Counted from the stretch's first letter, positions 17,035 to 25,489 are shown. The stretch: 64,000 bases of DNA from F23-D06 sp947167635 (GCA_947167635.1 CAMVIT010000005.1:1-64000); one strand, 5' to 3'. Translations and numbers: made by a program. Notes: generated by a model from the sequence alone, not told the origin.

Positions 17035-18093
17035 ATGGAAAGATTTTTCAAGTCGGCGTTGACGGAACGCGAGGGCATAGAACAGCCCATGAATGTGAAC
17101 CCTAACCCCGTGGTGCGCAAGCGGCGCAAGCTGTCGTTGGACGAGTATTGCCAGGGCATCCTCGATGGAGACCGCACTGTCTTGAGCCGTGCCATCACGA
17201 TGATTGAAAGTTCAAATCCCGATCATTTGGCGTTGGCACAGGACATCATCGAGCGTTGTCTGCCACATTCGGGAAACTCTTTGCGCATCGGCATCACGGG
17301 CGTGCCCGGTGTGGGCAAGAGCACTTTCATCGAGGCCTTCGGCAAAATGCTGACCGCTTCAGGGCACAAGGTGGCTGTGCTGGCCATCGACCCCAGTAGC
17401 GAGCGCACCAAGGGGAGCATTCTCGGCGACAAGACCCGTATGGAGCAATTGTCGGTGGACCCCGATGCCTATATCCGCCCTTCGCCCTCTGGCAGCACCC
17501 TCGGCGGCGTGGCCCGCAAGACCCGCGAGACCATCGTGCTCTGCGAGGCCGCCGGCTTCGACGTGATTCTGGTGGAAACTGTCGGGGTAGGGCAGTCCGA
17601 GACGGTCGTCAAGTCAATGGTTGACTTTTTCCTGCTTCTGATGCTGGCCGGCGCCGGCGATGAGCTTCAGGGCATCAAGCGCGGCATCATGGAGATGGCA
17701 GACGGCTTGGTTATCAACAAAGCCGATGGCGACAACAAGTCCAAGGCGGTGGCCGCCCAAGCCCAATATCGCGCTGCCCTCAAACTGTTTCCCATGAACG
17801 AGAGCGGATGGACCGTCCCCGTGGAGATATGCTCCGCCTTGGAGGGCTTCGCCATCGACAAGGTATGGGAAATTATTGGCCAGTATGTCACGCTGACCAG
17901 GGCCAACGGCTATTTTGAGCGCAATCGCACCGAGCAGAACGTCAACATTTTCTACAACTGGATTAATTTCACGTTGCAGAACCGTTTCTACAACGACCCT
18001 GAAATCCAGAAGCGCATAGAGGAATTTCTGCCTAAAATCCGTAACAAGCAGGTGTCGCCCTATATGGCGGCAGGATCACTCACGGAAGGGTGA
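17035..18093 (+). CDS. meaB: Methylmalonyl-CoA mutase-associated GTPase MeaB
   Basis: A 352-residue G3E-family GTPase that protects and reloads the B12 cofactor of methylmalonyl-CoA mutase. P-loop GVPGVGKST is at residues 89-97. AIDPSSERTKGSILGDKTRM, ETVGVGQSE and a base-recognition NKADG follow, as usual for MeaB/ArgK. The C-terminal dimerisation helices (RIEEFLPKIRN) are present. The mutase genes are not in the window. It is about 40 bases after lon. B12-dependent metabolism is also shown by metH in this window. Confidence 0.93.
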   Translation: MERFFKSALTEREGIEQPMNVNPNPVVRKRRKLSLDEYCQGILDGDRTVLSRAITMIESSNPDHLALAQDIIERCLPHSGNSLRIGITGVPGVGKSTFIEAFGKMLTASGHKVAVLAIDPSSERTKGSILGDKTRMEQLSVDPDAYIRPSPSGSTLGGVARKTRETIVLCEAAGFDVILVETVGVGQSETVVKSMVDFFLLLMLAGAGDELQGIKRGIMEMADGLVINKADGDNKSKAVAAQAQYRAALKLFPMNESGWTVPVEICSALEGFAIDKVWEIIGQYVTLTRANGYFERNRTEQNVNIFYNWINFTLQNRFYNDPEIQKRIEEFLPKIRNKQVSPYMAAGSLTEG

Positions 18094-18166
18094 TGCCCAT
18101 GACTGGCGCTTCGCAAGATACCGCATAAGGTTAATGGCCTTGGTGGAGAAGCACCATGGCACGTCT

Positions 18167-19573
18167 CTATTCTCCGAAAGAGGAACCGTCGAAGCAGTGG
18201 GTGCAGATGCGCTCCTTGGGCAACCCGATGGCCTTGGCAATGGTGCCGAGGGTGTTGAACTTCAAGGAATCGACTCCCAAATGCTGGCGAATAACTTCCA
18301 CCATATTTGCGTATTGCGGCGTGGTGTCATCCATGTATAGATGCAAGTTCTTGGTGCTGTCGCCTTCGAGTTCTTCAATGACCCGGCGGGTGATAAGTTC
18401 CAGTTCGGTCTTGGAGGCCGAGAAGTTGAGGTAGTAGCATCCGTAGAGCAGTGGGGGACAGCTGATGCGGATGTGGACCTCCTTGGCACCGGCGGCGTAA
18501 AGCTTGCGGACATTGTCGCGGAGCTGGGTGCCACGCACGATGGAGTCATCGCAGAAAACCACGCGCTTGCCCTGCAGCAATGTGTGGTTGGGCAGCAATT
18601 TCATCATGGCCACATGCTCGCGTGCGCTTTGGTTGGAGGGCATGAAACTGCGTGACCATGTGGGCGTGTATTTCACAATGGCACGCTCGTAGGGAATGCC
18701 ACGCCCTTTGGCGTAACCCACGGCCATGCCGATTCCGGAGTCTGGGATGGCTGAGACAAAGTCTGCTTCAACATCGTCACTCTTGCCCATCTCATAACCG
18801 CCTAAATAACGGGAATTTTCCACGTTGATGTTTTCATACATGGTGGAGGGATAACCGTAGTAAATCCATAAGAATGAGCAAATCTGCATCTTGTCGTTCG
18901 GGGCAAGCAATTGCTGGTGTCCATCTGCAGTGACTTTTACAATCTCGCCCGGCCCCACGAAATACTCAGGCTCATAGCCGAGGTTTATAAAGCTGTGGCT
19001 CTCAAAGGCGAGCGCATAACCGTCATCATTGCGTCCGATGACGATGGGCGTGCGGCCATAGATGTCGCGGGCTGCGATGATGCCCTCGTCGGTGAGCAAC
19101 AGCATGGAACAGGAACCCTTGATTTTGCGGTAAACGTTCTGGATGCCGTCCACAAAAGTCTCGCCTTGTGTGATAAGGAGAGCGATGAGCTCGGTTTGGT
19201 TGGTGATCCCGGAACTGAGCTCCGTGAACTGTTGGCGGTTGTCAAGACACTCTTTCTCCAGTTCTTTGAGATTGTTGACGCGTGCCACCGTCACGATGGC
19301 GAAACGGCCGAGGTGGGAGTTGACCACCAGTGGCTGCGAATCGGTGTCGCTGATGGTCCCAATGCCGGAATTGCCCGTGAATTTGTCAAGCTCATCCCCG
19401 AATTTGGTACGGAAATAGGAATTGTCAATATTATGAATGGAACGGCGGAAAGAGCCATTGTCCAAAGTGACGATACCGCCGCGTTTTGTCCCAAGGTGAG
19501 AATGGTAATCCACTCCGTAGAAAAGATCTGAAATGCAGGGTCTTGTGGAAATCACGCCAAAATAACCGCCCAT
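18167..19573 (-). CDS. Amidophosphoribosyltransferase (PurF) paralogue without the N-terminal catalytic Cys
   Basis: A 468-residue protein with the PurF layout: an N-terminal Ntn glutaminase fold (HSHLGTKRGG, QPLVVNSHLGRFAIV) and a C-terminal phosphoribosyltransferase fold with PRPP motif RVVFCDDSIVRGTQ (residues 337-350). True PurF starts, after processing, with a nucleophilic Cys (CGIxGI). Here the start is MGGYFGVIS: Gly where Cys is expected, with no propeptide. It should not hydrolyse glutamine. It may use free ammonia or have a different role. Bacteroidota often carry such a paralogue in addition to normal PurF; none other is in this window. A TACTTTTG promoter precedes it. Confidence 0.85.
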   Translation of the reverse strand: MGGYFGVISTRPCISDLFYGVDYHSHLGTKRGGIVTLDNGSFRRSIHNIDNSYFRTKFGDELDKFTGNSGIGTISDTDSQPLVVNSHLGRFAIVTVARVNNLKELEKECLDNRQQFTELSSGITNQTELIALLITQGETFVDGIQNVYRKIKGSCSMLLLTDEGIIAARDIYGRTPIVIGRNDDGYALAFESHSFINLGYEPEYFVGPGEIVKVTADGHQQLLAPNDKMQICSFLWIYYGYPSTMYENINVENSRYLGGYEMGKSDDVEADFVSAIPDSGIGMAVGYAKGRGIPYERAIVKYTPTWSRSFMPSNQSAREHVAMMKLLPNHTLLQGKRVVFCDDSIVRGTQLRDNVRKLYAAGAKEVHIRISCPPLLYGCYYLNFSASKTELELITRRVIEELEGDSTKNLHLYMDDTTPQYANMVEVIRQHLGVDSLKFNTLGTIAKAIGLPKERICTHCFDGSSFGE

Positions 19574-19625
19574 AAACTCTTGATGTTAAATTGATTTATA
19601 AAACAAGATAGGATTAAGACGGGCG

Positions 19626-19633
19626 CAAAAGTA
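19626..19633 (-). promoter_or_regulatory. Promoter -7 element of the PurF paralogue (TACTTTTG)
   Basis: The minus strand reads TACTTTTG followed by GCGCCC, 53 bases before the start codon at 19573. Confidence 0.5.
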
Positions 19634-19692
19634 CATTTTTTCTTGAAAGAAAGATGCCGGATATGGCAAAAGAACATAGTGTAAATCGTACT

Positions 19693-20532
19693 TTATTGCA
19701 TTGTAAGGAGATACGATTTCAACTTTTTTTTCAACATGACATTGTGCATGTGCCACACCGGCCCTTGACCGTGACCTATTTCCATCCGGGAACCGTGGCG
19801 GATGGCTCCCGTAAGATAGGTCTTGGCGGACTTCACGGCCGATTTAAGATTCTTGCCCATGCCTAAGAATGTGGCAATGGCCGACGACAAGGTGCAGCCC
19901 GTTCCATGAAGATTCGCTGTCTCTATTCTCGTATCAGAAAACCGCGACAAGTGCCCGTCGGCGAAGAGTACATCGCACATCTCGTTGCCATCCAGATGGC
20001 CGCCCTTCACCAGCACACTGGTGTTGTGTCTCAACGCCAGCTCTTCCGCAGCCGCTTCCATCTCGGATATTTCTGTTACGAGTCTGCCCATCAATAAGCT
20101 CACCTCGTGCAGATTGGGGGTTATCAGCGTGCTGAGCGGGAAGAGCTCCTGCTTGATGATGTCCACGGTCTCCTCGGCCATCAGGCGGCAGCCGGAGGTG
20201 GAAACCATCACGGGGTCATAGACCACAAAGCGCGGCTGATGGCGGCGCAGGCCGTTGGCGATGGCATGCACGATGTCGGGATCGTTGACCATCCCGATTT
20301 TCACGGCATCGACCGACAAGTCGTTCATCACTGAGTCGATTTGGGCAGAGACCATTTCTGGCGTCACGGGCATCACATCCTGCACGCCGGTGGTGTTCTG
20401 GGCTGTGATGGCCGTGATGACGGAGGCCGCGTATGCGCCTAATGCGGAGATGGTTTTGATGTCGGCCTGAATGCCGGCACCGCCGGAGCAATCAGAGCCG
20501 GCGATGGTGAGAATGATGGCGGGATTCTTCAT
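19693..20532 (-). CDS. thiD: Hydroxymethylpyrimidine (phosphate) kinase ThiD
   Basis: A 279-residue ribokinase-fold enzyme that phosphorylates HMP and HMP-P to HMP-PP for thiamine synthesis. Landmarks are AIILTIAGSDCSGGAGIQAD at the start, TAQNTTGVQ, VYDPVMVSTSG, TPNLHEVSLL and the catalytic end LHGTGCTLSSAIA. I chose the ATG at 20532 because the family begins exactly there; the frame is open further upstream inside the next gene. It is last in a minus-strand cluster with a TenI/ThiE-like gene (7-base gap) and a ThiF-like gene. Confidence 0.93.
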   Translation of the reverse strand: MKNPAIILTIAGSDCSGGAGIQADIKTISALGAYAASVITAITAQNTTGVQDVMPVTPEMVSAQIDSVMNDLSVDAVKIGMVNDPDIVHAIANGLRRHQPRFVVYDPVMVSTSGCRLMAEETVDIIKQELFPLSTLITPNLHEVSLLMGRLVTEISEMEAAAEELALRHNTSVLVKGGHLDGNEMCDVLFADGHLSRFSDTRIETANLHGTGCTLSSAIATFLGMGKNLKSAVKSAKTYLTGAIRHGSRMEIGHGQGPVWHMHNVMLKKKLKSYLLTMQ

Positions 20533-20539
20533 TTTTCTG

Positions 20540-21136
20540 CTATTTGGATTGGATAATTTGCAATAATTGATGGAAATGAGGTATAAACTCGGCCCCTTTG
20601 CGGATCCACACGTCGCCCAACAGGGCCACGCCTCCGAACCCGAAGGACTTGACTTCGGGAATGTTGTCGGCACAGATGCCGCCGAGGGCCACGACCTTTT
20701 TGTCGATGAGACCGCGCGACCGGGCATCTTGCAGTTGCTCGGCAGTGAAGTGCGCACCGTAGCCCTCCTTGGAGATACTGTCGTAAATGGGACTCAGGAA
20801 AACATAATCGCACGAAGGCTTCCATTCTTCCACTTCCTGCAGCGAGTGGCACGAGCGGCTGATGTGACCGTGGTATCCCTCAGGTGCCACTGGGTTGCGC
20901 GCATTGAGATGGATGCCTTTTAACCGGTATTTTTCCACCAGTTCAAAATGCTCGTGCAGGACTATTCGGTTCCTGAAGGGCTCGGACACGGATTGCAACA
21001 GATGCTCCACCTCATCGCTGGAAGAGTGGGGTTTGCGAAGGTGCAGAATCTCCAAACCCGCCTCAAACAATGCATTGACGGAGGCGGCTTCATCGGCAAG
21101 GAATGCCGGAGATGTGATTACAATCAATTTCATCAT
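20540..21136 (-). CDS. TenI/ThiE-like thiamine-phosphate synthase family protein
   Basis: A 198-residue TIM-barrel protein of the ThiE/TenI superfamily. It keeps LEILHLRKP, HISRSCHSLQE, DYVFLSPIYDS and VALGGI. The usual ThiE signatures are altered: the substrate Asp motif (NDR, or IDD in Bacteroidota) reads LHEHFEL, and GVHLGQxD reads GIHLNARN. A canonical ThiE is encoded at 30173-30802. This copy is more likely TenI-like (thiazole tautomerase) or a diverged paralogue. The neighbours ThiD and ThiF-like keep it in thiamine metabolism. The gap to the next gene is 7 bases. Confidence 0.8.
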   Translation of the reverse strand: MMKLIVITSPAFLADEAASVNALFEAGLEILHLRKPHSSSDEVEHLLQSVSEPFRNRIVLHEHFELVEKYRLKGIHLNARNPVAPEGYHGHISRSCHSLQEVEEWKPSCDYVFLSPIYDSISKEGYGAHFTAEQLQDARSRGLIDKKVVALGGICADNIPEVKSFGFGGVALLGDVWIRKGAEFIPHFHQLLQIIQSK

Positions 21137-21150
21137 ACCCGAATCAGGTG

Positions 21151-21855
21151 TTAAAAATCGTAAATAGCCGACCCCATCGTGCGCAGGTCGATGGTCCAGA
21201 GTTTGCCAATTAAGGGTTCGCCAATGCCAGTGATGAGTTTGATGGCTTCGGTGGCTGCCACGCTGCCCACGATGGCTGGCGTGGTGCCGAGCACTCCCTT
21301 GTCGCGGATGTCGGTGGGCTGCACCACGGAGTCTTCGGGGTATAGCATCCGATACGAGCGAGGGTTGTCGCCGGTGCTGAACACGGACACTTGCCCCTCA
21401 AAGCCCTTGATGGCGCCAAAGACGTAGGGTTTGTGCGCCTCGAGGCAGGCATCGTTCAGCAGGTAGCGAGTGGCGAAGTTGTCACAGCCATCCACCACCA
21501 GATCGTAGTGGGCCACGATGTCGGCCACATTGTCTTTAGTGAGGCGAAACGGGAAGGTTTCAATCTTCACGTCGCTGTTGAGCGCGTGCAGGCGGCGAGT
21601 GGCGCACTCGGCTTTGGACAGGCCCACCTCCTCTTCAGTGTAGAGAATTTGCCGTTGCAGGTTGCTGATGCTCACCACATCGTCGTCCACAAGGCCCAAG
21701 GTGCCCACGCCCGCGGCGGTGAGATAGATGGAGGCAGGAGAGCCCAAGCCCCCCACGCCCACCACGAGCACCTTGGCGTTCATCAGTTTCTGTTGGCCTG
21801 ATTCGCCCAGTTCGGGCAGTACAGTTTGTCGGAGGTATCTTTCGGACTTTTCCAT
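21151..21855 (-). CDS. HesA/MoeB/ThiF-family adenylyltransferase lacking Zn and catalytic cysteines
   Basis: A 234-residue E1-like protein expected to adenylate the C-terminal Gly of a ubiquitin-like sulfur carrier such as ThiS. The nucleotide-binding part is intact: VGVGGLGSP, VDDDVVSISNLQRQ, and VDGCDNFATRYLLND. ThiF/MoeB proteins normally have two CxxC zinc pairs and a catalytic Cys. Here the first pair region reads SYRMLYPED, the catalytic region reads PTDIRDKG, and the protein ends at IYDF before the second pair. It may adenylate without forming a thioester. First gene of the thiF-like/tenI-like/thiD cluster. Confidence 0.85.
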   Translation of the reverse strand: MEKSERYLRQTVLPELGESGQQKLMNAKVLVVGVGGLGSPASIYLTAAGVGTLGLVDDDVVSISNLQRQILYTEEEVGLSKAECATRRLHALNSDVKIETFPFRLTKDNVADIVAHYDLVVDGCDNFATRYLLNDACLEAHKPYVFGAIKGFEGQVSVFSTGDNPRSYRMLYPEDSVVQPTDIRDKGVLGTTPAIVGSVAATEAIKLITGIGEPLIGKLWTIDLRTMGSAIYDF

Positions 21856-21963
21856 TTGTAATCAATTGAAAATTTGCAATAATAATTCTGTTGTTTTCCA
21901 GACGTTTCCACCGCTATAGAGAGGTGAGAAATTCGGACAACACCACTCTCTCATACGACGCGG

Positions 21964-21971
21964 CAAAGATA
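21964..21971 (-). promoter_or_regulatory. Promoter -7 element of the thiF-like cluster (TATCTTTG)
   Basis: The minus strand reads TATCTTTG followed by CCGCG, 108 bases before the ThiF-like start. The leader shows no TPP riboswitch consensus. Confidence 0.55.
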
Positions 21972-22062
21972 ACATCTTTATCCTTACGCTTCCATTCCAT
22001 CACACACCCGTTCCCACAAAGCGGCTTAGGGTGATTGCGGTGAGAAAAATAAACATTTTCCT

Positions 22063-22440
22063 TGAGCAGCCCCGTTAGGGGCAAGAGCTCGGTAGCCAGG
22101 GGTTAAAGCGCGAGGAACGAGCGCGGCAACCCCTGGAAGGGGGACGGTGCGCGGGAAAAATCGCGGCACGGGAGAACCATGAGACGAGGTTGTGCGTTGT
22201 TCGCCGCGAAAAGGGAGTGGTGTTCGACGAGCCTGCGTGAGGGATTGAAACGGAAATGATTTTGGCGAGAATGAGTGTCATTGCCAGTCGGAGATTCCGC
22301 CATCTCCTATCGTCGGCGGCGGAATGGTGGTGGGTTCTAAGCCAAAATCATTGTAGTGGAAAGCCCGACGGCGCGGCGGCATTTGAAAGTGTGTATGCGA
22401 ATGTGACGTGAATCTGACGCCGCGCCGGCACGCCCAAATA
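22063..22440. other. Gene-free block dense in inverted repeats; candidate structured RNA or repeat element
   Basis: The 814 bases between the ThiF-like gene and 22670 hold no credible gene. Within 22063-22440 I see several perfect or near-perfect stems: GCCCC/GGGGC (22069-22082); CCAGGGGTT/AACCCCTGG (22096-22136) with GCGC/GCGC nested inside; GTGCGCG/CGCGGCAC with one bulge (22147-22169); AATGATTTTGGC/GCCAAAATCATT (22255-22266 and 22341-22352) enclosing GGAGAT/ATCTCC; and CGGCGCGGCG/CGCCGCGCCG (22369-22378 and 22418-22427). Composition is richer in G and C than the flanks. It resembles multi-copy intergenic elements seen in Bacteroidota. No strand can be assigned. Confidence 0.5.
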
Positions 22441-22506
22441 AAAAAAATGATGCAGAGTGCCATCGGGCATAAAATTCCCTAAAACAGTGACGAAAAGAAA
22501 TTTTTG

Positions 22507-22514
22507 TATTTTTG
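22507..22514 (+). promoter_or_regulatory. Promoter -7 element (TATTTTTG)
   Basis: TATTTTTG followed by CCGCTG, 156 bases before the gene at 22670. The leader in between is unusually long and shows no known riboswitch. Confidence 0.5.
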
Positions 22515-22669
22515 CCGCTGGAAATCAATAGGGGAACAGTCCGTACAGACGTCCACAATTCGGTGACGACCTTTTAGAGAGCCGACCTGTCGATTTCTTT
22601 TTTTTGTCTGGATTTGCAATGTCCACTCCTGATATAACCATTTAATCTACAAAGGAGCCCCAAAACAAT

Positions 22670-23548
22670 ATGAAAAAACTCTTCACCATAGTTTTTCTGA
22701 CAGTCTGCGCCTGCCTCCCGGCGTTTTCCCAAAACACCGAATATTCGCGGAGCGGCAAAGATGGCATTTGGTTTGAGGTGCGGAGCGACACCTCGAATCC
22801 TTGTCGCTATACTGAGGACAACAAAATTTACCAGGCAGGCAGGGAGTTTACTTTCGAGTTCCACTATTTCGACCCGCAGGGCAAAGAACGCTATATGCGT
22901 TACGAACGTATTCCAAAACAGGGATATGAACTTACGGAAACCGGCGACACCAACGCATATACCTATTATATGGCGGATTTCTCCTTTTCTGATGTCTTCA
23001 ACCCTAAAGATTCTTGCATCAATCGTTATTTATTAAAAGTTGCTTGCTCGGGTCGTGGATTCAGAAAAGATTATGACCAAACCGTGGAGGAGTTTTACTT
23101 TCTCTTGGATGATCAGAGATCAAAGTTGCCATTATCTATGTCCGGCATCGTGGAGAACGAGCGGAACTTATGGATGCATCCCAACCGGAGCTGTCTGTTC
23201 AGAGTTCTCGAACTTAACCCGTTCCCGTATATCCAATATCCCGTCGAAAAAGGGAGAAAATGGAAGTGGAAGCTCACTATCGGCAGCCATTGGGGCGACG
23301 AGCGGTGGAAAACCTGGACGGGCGGCATCGTCAACAAGTACAAATACAAGATCACCGACACGGATTGCGAGGTCGTCACGCCCATGGGCACGCTTTCGTG
23401 CGTGAAGGTGGAGGCCGTGGCCAAAAGTCGCATCGGAAAGACCTACCTCACGGCCTATTACAACGATACCTATGGTTTTGTGAAAATGGACAACACCAAC
23501 ATTGACGGGTCGCAGTTGCTGGTCGATTTGGTGGGGACGAATTTCTGA
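22670..23548 (+). CDS. Exported protein of unknown function
   Basis: A 292-residue protein with a clear signal peptide (MKKLFTIVFLTVCACLPAFS, cut before QN). The mature part is beta-rich with many aromatic residues and two halves: an N-terminal immunoglobulin-like stretch (REFTFEFHYFDPQG) and a C-terminal region with TPMGTLSCVKVEAVAKS and YNDTYGFVKMDN. That C-terminal pattern recalls DUF3108-like periplasmic lipid-handling folds, but I cannot claim membership. It is followed by two aspartic-protease-fold lipoproteins in the same direction. Function unknown. Confidence 0.7.
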   Translation: MKKLFTIVFLTVCACLPAFSQNTEYSRSGKDGIWFEVRSDTSNPCRYTEDNKIYQAGREFTFEFHYFDPQGKERYMRYERIPKQGYELTETGDTNAYTYYMADFSFSDVFNPKDSCINRYLLKVACSGRGFRKDYDQTVEEFYFLLDDQRSKLPLSMSGIVENERNLWMHPNRSCLFRVLELNPFPYIQYPVEKGRKWKWKLTIGSHWGDERWKTWTGGIVNKYKYKITDTDCEVVTPMGTLSCVKVEAVAKSRIGKTYLTAYYNDTYGFVKMDNTNIDGSQLLVDLVGTNF

Positions 23549-23630
23549 GGTGTTTTTTTCCTCTCACGCAATATCTTTCCCGCGAAACACGTTGATCTTT
23601 ATAATATTGTTCACCAACATTTTAACCGTT

Positions 23631-24545
23631 ATGAGAAAAACCATCTTGACCATTCTTTTGCTCGCCGCAATATTTTCTATTATAGGTTGTTGCAACTCTC
23701 AAACGCATGCTGAAGAGATTGATGAGATTCAAATTATTGAACCAGTGGATACCCTCGCAAATATACCTATGACTATTAAGTTTACATCCGTTTACATCCC
23801 TTGTACCGTTAATGGCAAAACCAAATTGTTTATTCTGGACCCTGAATGGAAACACAATTGCATAGAAAAGAGGTTTATATCAGAATTATACGACACTACA
23901 GGAACGTTGCGCACTTCATTTAAGGATGGATACTCTACTGTTTTAAGTATTCATACACTACAATACACCATCGGAAATCAAAATTTCATGCTGGATACGT
24001 CTCAGGTGATTTCGCACAACGACAGTGACTGGTACGGATATATTGGGAAACCATTATTCAACGAGAAGGTTGTTTGTATAAATTTTGACGAAAAAGAGGT
24101 GTATATAACGAACAAAGTGCCTGACAGCATCCCTGGTTATATTCAAAAGGATTACATGGTTAATAAGAAAGGACATCGTGTCATTACCGTAAATTTTCCA
24201 ACATCTGAAGGTGATAAAAAATACAATTTGATTGTTGACTTTGGTGCCCCCACCTCTAATCTCGACAATGATTTAAAAGAAATTATCACCATAAATGATA
24301 ATAAGCCAAATCCTACTGATATTGCGCAAATGCTAATAACTTTTTGTAATAGTATTCGTAATCGGAACCAAACCCATTGGACAAATTCGCAAACCGGACA
24401 ACCAGATGACCCCTATAAACGTTGGGGTTGTGATGGTTCAATTGGATTGGACATCATATCCCTCTATAATTGGATAATCGACTATCGTAACGACAAAATC
24501 TACTACACACCAAACGAACATTACAAAAAAAAAACGAAGCAATGA
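23631..24545 (+). CDS. Lipoprotein with degenerate aspartic-protease-like fold
   Basis: A 304-residue protein started at the ATG at 23631, which gives a lipoprotein signal (MRKTILTILLLAAIFSIIGC). Two pepsin-like half-domains can be traced. The first expected D-T/S-G site reads LFILDPEWKHNC and the second reads LIVDFGAPTS, so neither has an intact catalytic triad of residues. GYIGKPLFNE resembles the flap/core segment of retropepsin-like proteins. It is more AT-rich than its neighbours, which may mean recent acquisition. Its stop overlaps the next gene's start (ATGA). It is probably a non-catalytic relative of the next protein. Confidence 0.65.
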   Translation: MRKTILTILLLAAIFSIIGCCNSQTHAEEIDEIQIIEPVDTLANIPMTIKFTSVYIPCTVNGKTKLFILDPEWKHNCIEKRFISELYDTTGTLRTSFKDGYSTVLSIHTLQYTIGNQNFMLDTSQVISHNDSDWYGYIGKPLFNEKVVCINFDEKEVYITNKVPDSIPGYIQKDYMVNKKGHRVITVNFPTSEGDKKYNLIVDFGAPTSNLDNDLKEIITINDNKPNPTDIAQMLITFCNSIRNRNQTHWTNSQTGQPDDPYKRWGCDGSIGLDIISLYNWIIDYRNDKIYYTPNEHYKKKTKQ

Positions 24546-25489
24546 AAAAACACCTCATTTTCATCGGAATTTTAGGAAGTCTGCTGTCGTGCACCGGTCA
24601 ACCGAGTGGCGGTGATGCCGACAGCCGTTTCGTTCAAAAATACCCCTACCGTTTCCATACCTTCACTCCGCACATCTACGTGGATGCATTCCTGAACGAC
24701 AGCTTGCCCGTCAAGTTGGTTTACGATTGCGCCGCTCCTTTCGTGTGGTTGGACAGCACGTTTGTAGATAACCACTACGGTTACGAAAGCAAGCAGACAA
24801 TGGCATTTGAGGGAATCGGTACGGAAGGGCGGCAGGTGGTGAAGGCGTTTCAGGATTGGAACATCACGATTGCAGAAAAGCGGGAAGAGTTTCCGATTAT
24901 TCCCGCTCCCAACCTGCGAAGCACGTTTAATGACAGCATTGACGGGGTGATAGGGCTTGTCTTTATCAAAAAAAATGTGTGGGCGTTTGATTTCGGCACG
25001 CGTTCGTTCGATATTCTGCCTTCTGTTCCCGATTCGGTGCAGAAAAACTGGCACGCCCTGAAACTGTTTTATCGGGACAAGGACTATTATTTCGAGGCAC
25101 CTGCCACGCTTTTTGTGACGGACAGCCTGAAAATTTCCGGAAAACTGTTATTCGACTCCGGGATGGGCACGGATCTTTGCCTTTTCGCGGATGTGGTGCG
25201 GAAATTGGATATTGGAAGTTTGGATATAGCCAAGGATTCAAGAACCACCCAAGGGGCTTCAGGTAGTAGCGCCAACGAAGTTTTTGACGCGAAACGTCTG
25301 GTGATGCCGAACTTTGTGGTGGATTCCGTGCATACGTGGGCGAATACGGACGCGTCCGGTCACGCCAGCAAGGCTCCCTCCAAGGATGTTATCGGCTATT
25401 TCGGTTTCGGGTTACTGCAACGCATGGGTGAAGTGGTGATTGATTTCCCGAATCAGATGGTGTATTTTAAGCCAAAGGGGGCGGAATGA
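24542..25489 (+). CDS. Lipoprotein with aspartic-protease-like fold
   Basis: A 315-residue lipoprotein (MKKHLIFIGILGSLLSC). Two half-domains are visible: the first site reads KLVYDCAAPFVWLD and the second KLLFDSGMGTDLCL, so the second keeps DSG while the first has DCA. DGVIGLVFIKKN and DVIGYFGFGLLQRMGEVVIDF match the hydrophobic-hydrophobic-Gly core after each site. Bacteroidota encode many such retropepsin/pepsin-like lipoproteins of unknown substrate. It overlaps the previous gene by 4 bases, so the two are probably translated together. Catalytic activity is doubtful given the DCA site. Confidence 0.7.
   Translation: MKKHLIFIGILGSLLSCTGQPSGGDADSRFVQKYPYRFHTFTPHIYVDAFLNDSLPVKLVYDCAAPFVWLDSTFVDNHYGYESKQTMAFEGIGTEGRQVVKAFQDWNITIAEKREEFPIIPAPNLRSTFNDSIDGVIGLVFIKKNVWAFDFGTRSFDILPSVPDSVQKNWHALKLFYRDKDYYFEAPATLFVTDSLKISGKLLFDSGMGTDLCLFADVVRKLDIGSLDIAKDSRTTQGASGSSANEVFDAKRLVMPNFVVDSVHTWANTDASGHASKAPSKDVIGYFGFGLLQRMGEVVIDFPNQMVYFKPKGAE

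Noticed and set aside
22075..22864. Several 60-100 codon frames on the minus strand between 22.1 and 22.9 kb
   Set aside because: Arg/Pro-rich translations without motifs or promoters; the region is better explained by inverted repeats.
23631..24545. An active aspartic protease
   Set aside because: Both expected catalytic motifs are changed (DPEW, DFG), so activity is not supported.
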